64,000 nt of DNA, from assembly GCF_014323565.1 (NCBI RefSeq), contig NZ_CP058669.1, positions 895,501-959,500 on the forward strand. Direction: 5' to 3'. The DNA comes from Hyphobacterium sp. CCMP332 (GTDB lineage: Bacteria; Pseudomonadota; Alphaproteobacteria; Caulobacterales; Maricaulaceae). How positions within the stretch are numbered: position 1 is the first letter of the stretch; each line of letters starts with the position of its first letter. The position numbers and the translations under genes are program-made. The notes below the pieces were generated by a model. That model had not been told where the DNA came from, ran no database searches, and saw nothing but the letters and a program-made list of their open reading frames with translations. Of this stretch, positions 29,169 through 37,873 are shown piece by piece.

Positions 29169-30047
29169 ATGAGAATTTTTCTTGCCGTGAGCGTGTCTTC
29201 TGGCGCTCTGATCATGGCAGGCTGCAGCAATAGCGCGGCCGCATCGATTCACGTGGATAGTGATCATCACGATCGTTCCAATGGCGTGCACCAGTTCGAT
29301 CAGGATGGTGATGTCAGCCTGTTGGGGAGTGACATGACCATTCGCGGCCGCATTGGCGGCGGGCTCTCGGTTGTCGGCTCCGATCTGGATGTCTCGGCGG
29401 ATATCGGCGAGGGCATGTCGCTCGTCGGGTCAGACATCTCATTTGACGGTAGTGTCGGACGGGATGCCAGTATCGCGGGCAGCGATGTCGAGTGGTTCGG
29501 TTCGGCCGGTGGAGATGTCGATATTGCCGGCAGCGACGTGGAATGGAGCGGCTCGGCGGTTGGCAATCTGTCGATTGCCGGAAGTGATGTCGAGGTGGAT
29601 GGCCGTATTGGCGGTGACCTGGATGTTGCAGGCAGCGATATTGATATCGCGACAGACAGCCGCATTGCCGGCGATCTTTCGATTGCGGGCAGCGACCTGA
29701 ATGTCTACGGCGAAATGGATGGCGACGCCGATCTTGTTGGCATCTCGATTGATATAGAGGGCCGGATCGAGGGCCGTCTAATTGCAATTGCTTATTCCCG
29801 CAGGGGGTGGAGCTGGTCGTCCGATAATAGTCATCAGCGTGTTCGCATTAATGGCGCGATTGGTGCCGGCAGTGCTGTTTGCGCCCGTCGGGTGGCAATT
29901 GGCCGGGACGCGGTCTTGGCCAATGGCCTGACTGTCTTCGCAGACGAAGCCCCGGTTTTCGAGAATGGTGCGCCGCAAACGGGCGTCACTTATGCAGAAA
30001 TCAATGGTCGTGACTGCGACGATCTGTTGGAACCCTATAACCGCTAA
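29169..30047 (+). CDS. Exported bactofilin-like beta-solenoid lipoprotein (solenoid protein 3)
   Basis: 292 residues with a lipoprotein signal (SGALIMAGCS). About nine rungs of 17 residues follow, each beginning [LVA]GSD, for example AGSDVEWSGSAVGNLSI and AGSDVEVDGRIGGDLDV; the underlying DNA is repetitive too. The C-terminal cap (SAVCARRV, GLTVFADEAP, NGRDC) carries the same two cysteines as solenoid proteins 1 and 2. The regular rungs predict a long, narrow beta-helix anchored by lipid to a membrane. It is followed 45 bases later by solenoid gene 4. Confidence 0.75.
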   Translation: MRIFLAVSVSSGALIMAGCSNSAAASIHVDSDHHDRSNGVHQFDQDGDVSLLGSDMTIRGRIGGGLSVVGSDLDVSADIGEGMSLVGSDISFDGSVGRDASIAGSDVEWFGSAGGDVDIAGSDVEWSGSAVGNLSIAGSDVEVDGRIGGDLDVAGSDIDIATDSRIAGDLSIAGSDLNVYGEMDGDADLVGISIDIEGRIEGRLIAIAYSRRGWSWSSDNSHQRVRINGAIGAGSAVCARRVAIGRDAVLANGLTVFADEAPVFENGAPQTGVTYAEINGRDCDDLLEPYNR

Positions 30048-30092
30048 TCCCTATTCGCACCCAAACGTAACGCCGGGGGGCGAACGGAGGTA

Positions 30093-31355
30093 ATGATGTT
30101 CATTCGATCACTTTTTCTTGCAGCAGGGCTGGCTGCATCACTTACGTCCGGCGCGATGGCGCAGACATTTGGCGGCCATGTCGAATTCCAGAACATAGAT
30201 CGCGACGGCGACCTCAAGGTCATCGCCGGCTCGGCTGAAATTTCCGGCCGGATCGGTGAGGATTTTGCAGTCTACGGTGGCAGCATCGAGGTTGATGTTG
30301 AAGTCGGTGGCGATATCCGGATTGCTGGCGGCAGTGTGACGGCAGCGGGACGTGCGGCCGGAGACGGCGAGTTCGCAGGTGGATCCGTTGAGGTCGATAT
30401 GGATATCGGCGGCGACGCAGAGTTTGCGGCTGGCTATGTGCGTTATGAAGGCGTGATCGAAGGCAATCTGGATACGGCTGTCGGTGCCCTTGAATTGCTG
30501 GAATCGTCCACCGTTAATGGATCGGCGGACCTGACGGGCCAGAACATCACGCTCAGAGGCCGAATTCTCGGCAATCTGGATGCGCTCGCCGAAGAGGTCA
30601 TTATATCCGGACGCATTGACGGAAATATTGATATCGAAGCCGAGCATCTGGTCATTGAACCGGGTGCCATCATCAACGGTCGGATTGAATATTCCGGTCC
30701 AAATCCGGCAGAGATTTCGCCAGATGCCGTCATGGCAAACGACATTGAATACACTTTCCGCGAGCTCGATTTCGATTGGGACGGTGACCAGTTTGATGGC
30801 GTCAATATCGATTTTGATATTCTTCCGGGCGGCGAGTTTTTCGCCGTCGCCGGCGTCGGGTTTGCGCTTCTGCTCGGGCTGATTGCGCTTTTGTTGATGC
30901 CGCGTGGCGTTGCGCGCCTGAGCCGTAAATTCCGCCGCCAGCCACTGCTTGCACCATTGCTGGGCTTGCTGCTTCTCCCGATGGGATGGCTCATGCTGAT
31001 GATGGCCGTCACGGTTCTGCTCACTGTCACGGTCGTGGGCATCGTGCTGATCCCGTTCTGGTGGGTCTTTGGTCTGTTCGTGATCATTCTGGCCTACCCG
31101 CTGGGTGCGATCGCTGTGGGCGATCTGATCCTTGCGCGCACCGGACGGAATGATCCTGGCCTTGGCCTCAGATTGCTGGGTATGTTCGTCATACTCATTC
31201 TGGCGTCGGCGCTCTGGATTGTACCGCCACTGGCCGTCATTTCCGGGGTGATCCTGTCCTGGATCGGTCTGGGTTCCTGGGTTCTGGCCGCGTTTGGCAG
31301 CAAGGATGAGCCAGTCGCGCCGGTCCGGCCTTCTCCTGAAGCTGATGCTGTGTGA
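30093..31355 (+). CDS. Membrane-anchored bactofilin-like beta-solenoid protein (solenoid protein 4)
   Basis: 420 residues. After a signal peptide (about 1-24, SGAMAQT) comes a solenoid of 17-residue rungs (about 40-205; YGGSIEVDVEVGGDIRI, AGGSVEVDMDIGGDAEF). An acidic linker follows, then a C-terminal membrane domain with roughly five or six helices (about 248-405) and a Pro-rich tail. Similar C-terminal domains occur in exported polymer-forming proteins. The solenoid should face the periplasm and the tail the cytoplasm. It lacks the two-cysteine cap. The second ATG (30096) has better spacing from GGAGG than the first. Confidence 0.75.
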   Translation: MMFIRSLFLAAGLAASLTSGAMAQTFGGHVEFQNIDRDGDLKVIAGSAEISGRIGEDFAVYGGSIEVDVEVGGDIRIAGGSVTAAGRAAGDGEFAGGSVEVDMDIGGDAEFAAGYVRYEGVIEGNLDTAVGALELLESSTVNGSADLTGQNITLRGRILGNLDALAEEVIISGRIDGNIDIEAEHLVIEPGAIINGRIEYSGPNPAEISPDAVMANDIEYTFRELDFDWDGDQFDGVNIDFDILPGGEFFAVAGVGFALLLGLIALLLMPRGVARLSRKFRRQPLLAPLLGLLLLPMGWLMLMMAVTVLLTVTVVGIVLIPFWWVFGLFVIILAYPLGAIAVGDLILARTGRNDPGLGLRLLGMFVILILASALWIVPPLAVISGVILSWIGLGSWVLAAFGSKDEPVAPVRPSPEADAV

Positions 31356-31362
31356 AAACAAA

Positions 31363-31391
31363 TTGCGGGCGGCGCTTGAAGCCGCCCGCAA
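31363..31391. terminator. Strong hairpin between solenoid gene 4 and lipA
   Basis: Perfect 11-base stem TTGCGGGCGGC / GCCGCCCGCAA with a seven-base loop, starting seven bases after the solenoid gene 4 stop. There is no T run on the plus strand; the T-rich side (TTTGTTTTC) is on the minus strand. It may be a factor-dependent or processing hairpin. Confidence 0.5.
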
Positions 31392-31412
31392 CTAGCGCCA
31401 TGTTGCGCCGCA

Positions 31413-32375
31413 ATGGCGAACCTTATTGATACTCTCGCGGGCGAACAGAAGCCCCGCCACCCCGAAAAGCAGCATCGCCCGGATAATCCGGTCCTGCGCA
31501 AGCCGGACTGGATTCGCGTGAAAGCGCCCGTGGGCGGCGACTACGCCGAAACCCGGAAAATCGTCAAAGACAACAACCTGATCACCGTCTGCGAGGAAGC
31601 CGGCTGTCCGAATATCGGGGAATGCTGGACGCAAAAACACGCCACGTTCATGATCCTCGGCGATACCTGCACCCGGGCTTGCGCGTTCTGCAATGTGAAG
31701 ACCGGATTGCCGCAAGCCGTCGACCACGATGAAGCCAACCGTATCGGCGAAGCCGTCGTGAAGATGGGGCTCAAGCACGTCGTCATCACCTCGGTGGACC
31801 GCGATGACCTCGAGGATGGCGGTGCGCAGCACTTTGTTGATGTCATCAACGCCATTCGCAAGGCTTCGCCCGGGACGACAATCGAGATCCTGACACCGGA
31901 CTTCCTCCGCAAGGATGGCGCTATCGACACGGTGATTGATGCGCAGCCGGACGTTTTTAATCATAATCTGGAAACCGTGCCGCGGCTCTATCTCTCGATA
32001 CGCCCGGGCGCGCGCTATTATCACTCCTTGCGGCTGCTGGAGCGCGTCAAGGAACGTGATCCGGCACAATTCACCAAGTCCGGCCTGATGGTGGGCCTGG
32101 GTGAAAGCAAGGAAGAGGTGATGCAGGTGATGGACGATATGCGGTCCGCCGGCATCGATTTCCTCACCATCGGCCAGTATCTGCAACCAACGCGAAAACA
32201 CGCGTCGGTTCAGCGCTTTGTGGAGCCGGCCGAATTCAAAGCCTATGAAACGATTGCCCGCGCCAAAGGCTTCCTGATGGTGTCGGCGACGCCGTTGACG
32301 CGGTCCAGCTATCACGCCGGAGGCGATTTCGTGCGCCTTCGGGCCGCGCGGGATGCTGCGCTTGCGGGCAGATGA
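31413..32375 (+). CDS. lipA: Lipoyl synthase
   Basis: Radical SAM enzyme that inserts two sulfurs into octanoyl groups on lipoyl domains such as those of PdhB and PdhC. It has 320 residues. The auxiliary-cluster motif is [12 protein letters not shown] and the radical-SAM CxxxCxxC motif is [32 protein letters not shown] and GLMVGLGES also match the family. The stop overlaps the next start (ATGA). Confidence 0.98.
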   Translation: MANLIDTLAGEQKPRHPEKQHRPDNPVLRKPDWIRVKAPVGGDYAETRKIVKDNNLITVCEEAGCPNIGECWTQKHATFMILGDTCTRACAFCNVKTGLPQAVDHDEANRIGEAVVKMGLKHVVITSVDRDDLEDGGAQHFVDVINAIRKASPGTTIEILTPDFLRKDGAIDTVIDAQPDVFNHNLETVPRLYLSIRPGARYYHSLRLLERVKERDPAQFTKSGLMVGLGESKEEVMQVMDDMRSAGIDFLTIGQYLQPTRKHASVQRFVEPAEFKAYETIARAKGFLMVSATPLTRSSYHAGGDFVRLRAARDAALAGR

Positions 32376-32839
32376 TTACCCGGCATTCGGAACGCTTGCG
32401 GGTGCGCCATGCGCCATCCGATGTCTTTGAGCTGGTCTCCGATGTCGAGCGATATCCTGAATTCATTCCCTATCTGACGACACTTCGCATTCTCGCGCAG
32501 GAAACACGGGGCGAAAGTCGTGTATTCGTCGCCGAAGCCGTTGCGCGATATAGAATTGCCCGGGAGCGTTTTGTGACGCGGGTTGTGGCGGACCCGACCG
32601 CACTGCGCGTGTCGGTCAATCTTGTGGAGGGGCCATTCCACGTTCTGCGCAATGTCTGGCAAATGTCTGAACGTGAAGATGGTTCGACCGCCATTGATTT
32701 TGAACTGGAGTTTCAGTTCAACAATATGGTGCTGGACATGCTGGTCCGGGCGAACAAGCAACGCGCCGTTCAAATGATGATCGGTCTGTTTGTGTCTGAA
32801 GCCGACCGCCGGTATCCAGTTGTGGGCAATGCCGGATAG
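32372..32839 (+). CDS. COQ10/RatA-like START-domain protein
   Basis: 155 residues of the polyketide-cyclase/START fold in the COQ10 (ubiquinone-binding) group, also annotated as RatA. Typical stretches are [17 protein letters not shown] and [10 protein letters not shown], ending in a C-terminal helix. In mitochondria COQ10 helps deliver ubiquinone to the respiratory chain; a similar role is likely here. It is translationally coupled to lipA and convergent with cinA. Confidence 0.9.
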   Translation: MITRHSERLRVRHAPSDVFELVSDVERYPEFIPYLTTLRILAQETRGESRVFVAEAVARYRIARERFVTRVVADPTALRVSVNLVEGPFHVLRNVWQMSEREDGSTAIDFELEFQFNNMVLDMLVRANKQRAVQMMIGLFVSEADRRYPVVGNAG

Positions 32840-32845
32840 GTCAGT

Positions 32846-33346
32846 CTAGCTCCGTTCAACGCCGGACAGAAGCAAGACCAGCGCCTGCCTGACCGCGGCC
32901 TGCCGCACATTATCCCGGCCAATATCGCCCAGATTTGTCTCCAGCGTTTCAATCAGACCGCGGGAGGTTGCCAAGCCAAACCAGACAAGGCCTGCGGGCT
33001 TGAAATCGCTGCCACCGGGCCCGGCAATGCCGGTGATCGATACCGCGATGTCCGCACCGGATTCTGACAAAGCGCCCAGCGCCATTTCCCGGGCCACGGA
33101 TTCCGAAACCGCTCCAAATTCGGCGATTAGGTCGGGATCAACGCCCAGACTGTCGATTTTCGCGGCATTCGAATAGGAGATGTAGCCGCGATCAAAGGCA
33201 TCAGAGGAGCCCGGCACGCGTGTGATCGCGCCGCCGACAAGTCCGCCCGTGCAGCTTTCAGCCGTCGCCAGACGAAGATTTCCCGATCTCGCGGCTTCGA
33301 CCAGACGGATCGCAAGGGCTGAAATTTCGGCTTCAAGATCATTCAT
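32846..33346 (-). CDS. pncC: CinA C-terminal family protein (nicotinamide-nucleotide amidase)
   Basis: 166 residues, the stand-alone CinA C-terminal domain. Family motifs are LATAESCTGGLVGGAIT (catalytic Ser), GYISYSNAAK, GAVSESVAREMA and SITGIAGPGG. The family deamidates nicotinamide mononucleotide in pyridine-nucleotide recycling. The start overlaps the ispDF stop by eight bases. Confidence 0.92.
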   Translation of the reverse strand: MNDLEAEISALAIRLVEAARSGNLRLATAESCTGGLVGGAITRVPGSSDAFDRGYISYSNAAKIDSLGVDPDLIAEFGAVSESVAREMALGALSESGADIAVSITGIAGPGGSDFKPAGLVWFGLATSRGLIETLETNLGDIGRDNVRQAAVRQALVLLLSGVERS

Positions 33347-34490
33347 GACGTTTCACCGTGACAATGGCGTGTGCCGCAATGCCTTCACCGCGACCGGCAA
33401 ACCCCAACCCTTCTGTAGTGGTTGCCTTGATATTCACCGATGTTTGGCACAGTCCCAGCAGGTCGGCGACACGGGCCTTCATGGCGTCGCGATGCGGGCC
33501 GATTTTGGGCTTTTCGCAGACAAGCGTGATGTCGGCATGAACCGGTACGGACCCGGCTTTGCGGGCCAATGAGACGGCGTGGTCGACAAATGCCGAGGAC
33601 GCGGCACCTTTCCACTGGGGGTCCGAGGGTGGGAAATGCTGCCCGATATCCCCCGCACCAATGGCACCCAGCAGAGCATCGACCAGGGCATGAAGGCCAA
33701 CATCGGCATCCGAATGGCCAATAAGATCAAACGGGCAGGGGATTTTAACCCCGCAAAGCCAGATACCATCGCCCGGTCCAAGCCGGTGCACATCATATCC
33801 GGTCCCGCTGACAGTGATCATCTGGCGATGGAAAACGGGCATCTGGAAATCCTCAGCGAAGGTCAGTTTGATATTGGCGGCGTCACCGTCAACGATCTGC
33901 ACGGGGATACCGCCGGATCGCGCCAGACTGGCTTCATCCGGATAGGCTATACCCGCTTTGGACGCATCAAATGCAGACATCAGTTTCTCGAAATGAAAAG
34001 CTTGTGGTGTCTGCACGCGCACAAGGGTATCGCGATCAATGCCGGCAGCAATCTGGTCGCCACCCCGGCTGAACACCGCATCCGTGATCGGCAGCCCCGG
34101 CACAGCGGCCTCACCTTGATCCAGGGCCTGGCAAAGGCGGTCAATGAGATCGTCCGGGACAAAGGGGCGCGCAGCATCATGAACGAGCACATGATCCGGT
34201 TTTTCAGAGCGCAATGCTCGAAGGCCGTTGTGCACAGACTGACTGCGGGTATCGCCACCATAACAACAGGATGCAGCGAATTCCTGATTCACTTGATCGA
34301 ATAATTCCTGATCGTCGGGGTGGATCACGACCCTGATCATATCAATCCGGGGGTGTTGATGAAAAGCGCGGAGGGTCCGGCTCAGAACCGGCTCGCCATC
34401 AAGATCACGATATTGTTTCGGCAAGCCACCTCCCGCCCGGTGTCCACGCCCGGCAGCAACAATCAAGGCAGCAGTCTTTGGATGTGACAC
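33339..34490 (-). CDS. ispDF: Fused IspD-IspF enzyme of the MEP isoprenoid pathway
   Basis: 383 residues. The N-terminal half is 2-C-methyl-D-erythritol 4-phosphate cytidylyltransferase (ALIVAAGRGHRAGGGLPKQY, VHDAARPFVPD). The C-terminal half (from about 226) is 2-C-methyl-D-erythritol 2,4-cyclodiphosphate synthase (GTGYDVHRLGPGD, GHSDADVGLHALVDALLGA, ATTTEGLGFAGRGEGIAA). Fusion of the two non-consecutive enzymes is common in alphaproteobacteria. It is divergent from dusB. Confidence 0.97.
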   Translation of the reverse strand: MSHPKTAALIVAAGRGHRAGGGLPKQYRDLDGEPVLSRTLRAFHQHPRIDMIRVVIHPDDQELFDQVNQEFAASCCYGGDTRSQSVHNGLRALRSEKPDHVLVHDAARPFVPDDLIDRLCQALDQGEAAVPGLPITDAVFSRGGDQIAAGIDRDTLVRVQTPQAFHFEKLMSAFDASKAGIAYPDEASLARSGGIPVQIVDGDAANIKLTFAEDFQMPVFHRQMITVSGTGYDVHRLGPGDGIWLCGVKIPCPFDLIGHSDADVGLHALVDALLGAIGAGDIGQHFPPSDPQWKGAASSAFVDHAVSLARKAGSVPVHADITLVCEKPKIGPHRDAMKARVADLLGLCQTSVNIKATTTEGLGFAGRGEGIAAHAIVTVKRHE

Positions 34491-34576
34491 GGTCGCTCCC
34501 GGTCCCGGCTTGCGATTCAGGAGCCTACTCTATAGGTTCCGCCAACTTTTTAGGCCAGCAGCGAAGCACCGGATAG

Positions 34577-35551
34577 ATGATTCAGATTGGTTCCCACCAG
34601 ATTGATGCAGGCGCCATGCTGGCGCCGATGTCTGGCGTGACGGATCTGCCGTTCAGAGCGCAGGCCCGCGCCTTTGGCGCATCGCTGGTCGTCAGCGAAA
34701 TGGTGGCCAGCGAGGAATTGGTGACTGGCGGCAAGCAGGCCTGGGAAAAGGCGGCCATGGATGTTGGTTCGGGCCTGAAAATCCTACAGCTTGCCGGGCG
34801 GGAAGCCAGATGGATGTTCGAGGCCGCGAAGATTGCCGAGGGTGAGGGCGCTGATATCATCGACATCAATATGGGTTGCCCGGCCCGCAAGGTGACCAAT
34901 GGCCTGTCCGGTTCCGCCCTGATGCGCGATCTGGATCATGCCATGAGCCTGATCGAAGCAACCCTGTCGGCCGTCAACGTGCCAGTGACGTTGAAAATGC
35001 GCCTTGGGTGGGATCATGACAGCCTGAACGCTGCGGAACTCGCGTCCCGGGCCGAGGCGGCTGGCGTCAAAATGGTGACGGTGCATGGCCGCACGCGGCA
35101 ACAATTCTACAACGGTCAGGCCGACTGGGGACGCGTCCGCGACGTCACCTCTGCTGTTTCGATCCCGGTGGTTGTGAATGGTGACATCACCGATATTGAA
35201 TCGGCTCGCTCTGCGCTCGCCCAATCCGGCGCAGACCTTGTCATGGTGGGGCGCGCGGCTGAAGGCCGGCCCTGGCTGATAGCGGAACTCGATGCGGCAC
35301 TCGCTGGCCAGCCGCAGGCTATCTCCATCGCCGAGAAGTTGACGTCCATACAACATCAACTCGATCACTCCCTTTCTTTCTATGGCGACCATATCGGCCT
35401 GAGGATGATGCGAAAGCATCTCGCCGCCTTTGCCGGCATCGAATTTGGTGGTAGTCCCGGATTGCGCAAAATGCTGTGTCAGACAAATGACCCGGCTTGC
35501 GTCTTCGATCGCCTGTCGCGGCTTGGAAGTGAGGCGTGCGTCGCCGCCTGA
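34577..35551 (+). CDS. dusB: tRNA-dihydrouridine synthase B
   Basis: FMN-dependent reduction of uridines in tRNA, 324 residues (NifR3 family). Visible are [24 protein letters not shown] (catalytic cysteine), [21 protein letters not shown] and VNGDI. In many alphaproteobacteria this gene leads dusB-ntrB-ntrC-ntrY-ntrX; here ntrY follows almost directly and ntrBC are absent from the locus. Confidence 0.97.
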   Translation: MIQIGSHQIDAGAMLAPMSGVTDLPFRAQARAFGASLVVSEMVASEELVTGGKQAWEKAAMDVGSGLKILQLAGREARWMFEAAKIAEGEGADIIDINMGCPARKVTNGLSGSALMRDLDHAMSLIEATLSAVNVPVTLKMRLGWDHDSLNAAELASRAEAAGVKMVTVHGRTRQQFYNGQADWGRVRDVTSAVSIPVVVNGDITDIESARSALAQSGADLVMVGRAAEGRPWLIAELDAALAGQPQAISIAEKLTSIQHQLDHSLSFYGDHIGLRMMRKHLAAFAGIEFGGSPGLRKMLCQTNDPACVFDRLSRLGSEACVAA

Positions 35552-35617
35552 CCGAGCTGTGTCCGGAACGACACAAGGGCGTTGATTTTCAGCAACAACT
35601 CGACGAAACTCCGGCAA

Positions 35618-37870
35618 ATGTCGGCTGAGAACAGCGATCCTTCTACTTCGGTTCTGCCTGAAACCGTCAACTTGCCGCGTGCGGTGGTCGCTGCGCTTTG
35701 GGCAGGCGTGGCAATGGCAACCGCCATCATCATCTTGGCCGCATTCGTTCTGATATTCGGAGATGATCAGACATTCCCCGGACGGCGTAATCTCGTTTAC
35801 CTCCTGCTCGCAAACCTCATCCTTCTGGGCGGCCTGGCCGGGCTGGTGGGATTCCGGGTCGCGCGCCGTTTTGCCGGCCGCAGATACGGAGAACCCGCGC
35901 CGAGGCTGCATCTTCGCTTCATCGCCATGTTCTCGCTCGCAGCGGCTGCGCCCGCCATTCTGATGGCCTTGTTTCTGGGCGGCATCCTGACGCGCGGTGT
36001 GGAATACTGGTTCGGCGAACGGGTGAACACGCTGGTGGAATCTGCCGCGGACACGGCAGCCGTCATCGTGGAGCAGCAATCCCAGCAAGCCCTGAATGAA
36101 ATCCAGCTCATGGCGTTTGACATCAGCGGCGCGGAGCCGGTGGCCGCTTTTTCCCAAGACCCTGAAACCTATACCTCCTACTTCCGGCGTCAGGCGATCG
36201 TTCGCGGATTTCAGTCAGCCTATCTCGTTGATAGCAATGGCGACATTCTAGTGCGGGCGGAGGATTCCGGCTCACCGGCCTATATCAGCCCGTCGGAGCG
36301 ATTATACCAGCTGGCGCGGGACGGGGATCTGGGTGTTTCGGATCCGGAACAGACGTCCGGCACAGAGCCGGCCTTGCGAGGCCTCCTGCTGCTGCCGGCC
36401 TATGAGGACGCCTTTCTCTATGTAACGCTCGATGTCGACCTCTCCCTGTTGTTGAGAGCGCAGGGAGCGCTTGATGATTACCGGTCGGCGACACAAAGCG
36501 AAGCGGAAACGCGTCTGGTATTTGTGCTGGTCTATCTGGAGACAGCCTTCCTGATTTTGCTCGGGGCAATCTGGCTGGCGCTATCGGCCGCCACACGCGT
36601 TGTCCGGCCTGTGGCAGAACTGGTGCGAGCGGCCGAACAGGTGCGGCAGGGCAATCTTGATACCCGCGTCGACGTCAAACGCGAAGACGACGAAATCGCC
36701 ACTCTGGGCCGGGCGTTCAACCGCATGACACGGCAGCTCCGCGGGCAACGCCGCGAACTGGTGATGGCACACAGCCAGTCCGAAAATCGCCGGGCCTTTA
36801 CCGAAGCGGTTTTGTCCGGGATCAGCGCGGGCGTTATCCGGATTGACGATCAGGATCGCATTACACTCGCCAACCGGCCGGCCTGCGACCTGCTTGGCCG
36901 GAATGAAGACGCATTGGTGGGGCAAAAACTGGCTGTCGTTTCTCCGGAGCTGGAAAGCGTCGCCATTCAGGCGCGTCAGCGTCCCGGGGATATCGCCAGT
37001 TCGCAGATTGAATTGTCCGAGGACGAAGAACGCCCGATCAGCCTGAATGTCCGCGCAGGTCTGGATCCGGATGCCGGTCTGATTCTGACATTCGATGATG
37101 TCAGCCGGCTGGTTGCCGCCCAGCGTAGCGCCGCCTGGCGCGATGTCGCGCGCCGGATCGCGCATGAAATCAAGAACCCGCTCACGCCTATCCAGTTGTC
37201 CGCAGAGCGCTTGCAGCGCCGCTATCGCAAGCAGGTACCAGAAGAGGATGTCGAGACGTTCGATAAATGTGTGTCCACCATTGTGCGTCAGGTGAGCGAT
37301 ATCGGCCGCATGGTTGATGAGTTCTCGTCTTTCGCCCGCATGCCCCAGCCGAAAATCGAACCGGTCGGCATGACGGAACTGATCCAGAATGTTGTATTTG
37401 CTCAACGGGTTGCCAGCCCTTCGGTGGTCATCGAATTTACACATCCGGACAATGACGTGCGGGCGGATTGCGACGAGCGGCTGGCGGCACAGGCGCTCAC
37501 CAATATCGTCAAGAACGCAGCCGAGAGCGTCACGGCCCGGATGGATTCCATGGCCGGCACCAAACAGACGGGGCGTATTCAACTGACCCTGAAGAAGGCG
37601 GATGGATTCGCTGAAATAACAATTCAGGACAATGGGCTGGGTTGGCCTTTGGCCAACCGGGAACGCCTGACCGAGCCGTATATGACGACCCGCGAAAAAG
37701 GAACCGGTCTCGGCCTCGCCATCGTCAAACGCGTAATGGAAGACCATCGCGGCCGTCTTGAACTTGACCAGCCGGGCGACGGTATCGGCGCCATCGTACG
37801 ATTGAAATTTCCGGTTTCGGACCAGAATGGCCCGGATATCGCTTTGGAAACAGAAAATGCCCAGGTGTGA
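35618..37870 (+). CDS. ntrY: Sensor histidine kinase NtrY
   Basis: Membrane sensor kinase that phosphorylates NtrX; linked in alphaproteobacteria to nitrogen, redox and envelope control. About 750 residues from ATG 35618 (a TTG at 35582 would add 12). Two N-terminal helices (about 20-75) and a third near 92-115 precede a periplasmic region. A helix near 310-330, a HAMP domain (VVRPVAELVRAAEQVR), a PAS domain, the HisKA box (RRIAHEIKNPLTPIQLSAER) and an HATPase_c domain (NIVKNAAES; TGLGLAIVKRVMEDH) follow. ntrX starts four bases after it. Confidence 0.96.
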   Translation: MSAENSDPSTSVLPETVNLPRAVVAALWAGVAMATAIIILAAFVLIFGDDQTFPGRRNLVYLLLANLILLGGLAGLVGFRVARRFAGRRYGEPAPRLHLRFIAMFSLAAAAPAILMALFLGGILTRGVEYWFGERVNTLVESAADTAAVIVEQQSQQALNEIQLMAFDISGAEPVAAFSQDPETYTSYFRRQAIVRGFQSAYLVDSNGDILVRAEDSGSPAYISPSERLYQLARDGDLGVSDPEQTSGTEPALRGLLLLPAYEDAFLYVTLDVDLSLLLRAQGALDDYRSATQSEAETRLVFVLVYLETAFLILLGAIWLALSAATRVVRPVAELVRAAEQVRQGNLDTRVDVKREDDEIATLGRAFNRMTRQLRGQRRELVMAHSQSENRRAFTEAVLSGISAGVIRIDDQDRITLANRPACDLLGRNEDALVGQKLAVVSPELESVAIQARQRPGDIASSQIELSEDEERPISLNVRAGLDPDAGLILTFDDVSRLVAAQRSAAWRDVARRIAHEIKNPLTPIQLSAERLQRRYRKQVPEEDVETFDKCVSTIVRQVSDIGRMVDEFSSFARMPQPKIEPVGMTELIQNVVFAQRVASPSVVIEFTHPDNDVRADCDERLAAQALTNIVKNAAESVTARMDSMAGTKQTGRIQLTLKKADGFAEITIQDNGLGWPLANRERLTEPYMTTREKGTGLGLAIVKRVMEDHRGRLELDQPGDGIGAIVRLKFPVSDQNGPDIALETENAQV

Positions 37871-37873
37871 GAC

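Noticed and set aside
29100-30050. Repetitive DNA in solenoid gene 3 as a possible non-coding tandem repeat
   Set aside because: The period is 51 bases (17 codons), the frame is fully open with signal peptide and cap, and codon choices vary between rungs, so this is a coding repeat.
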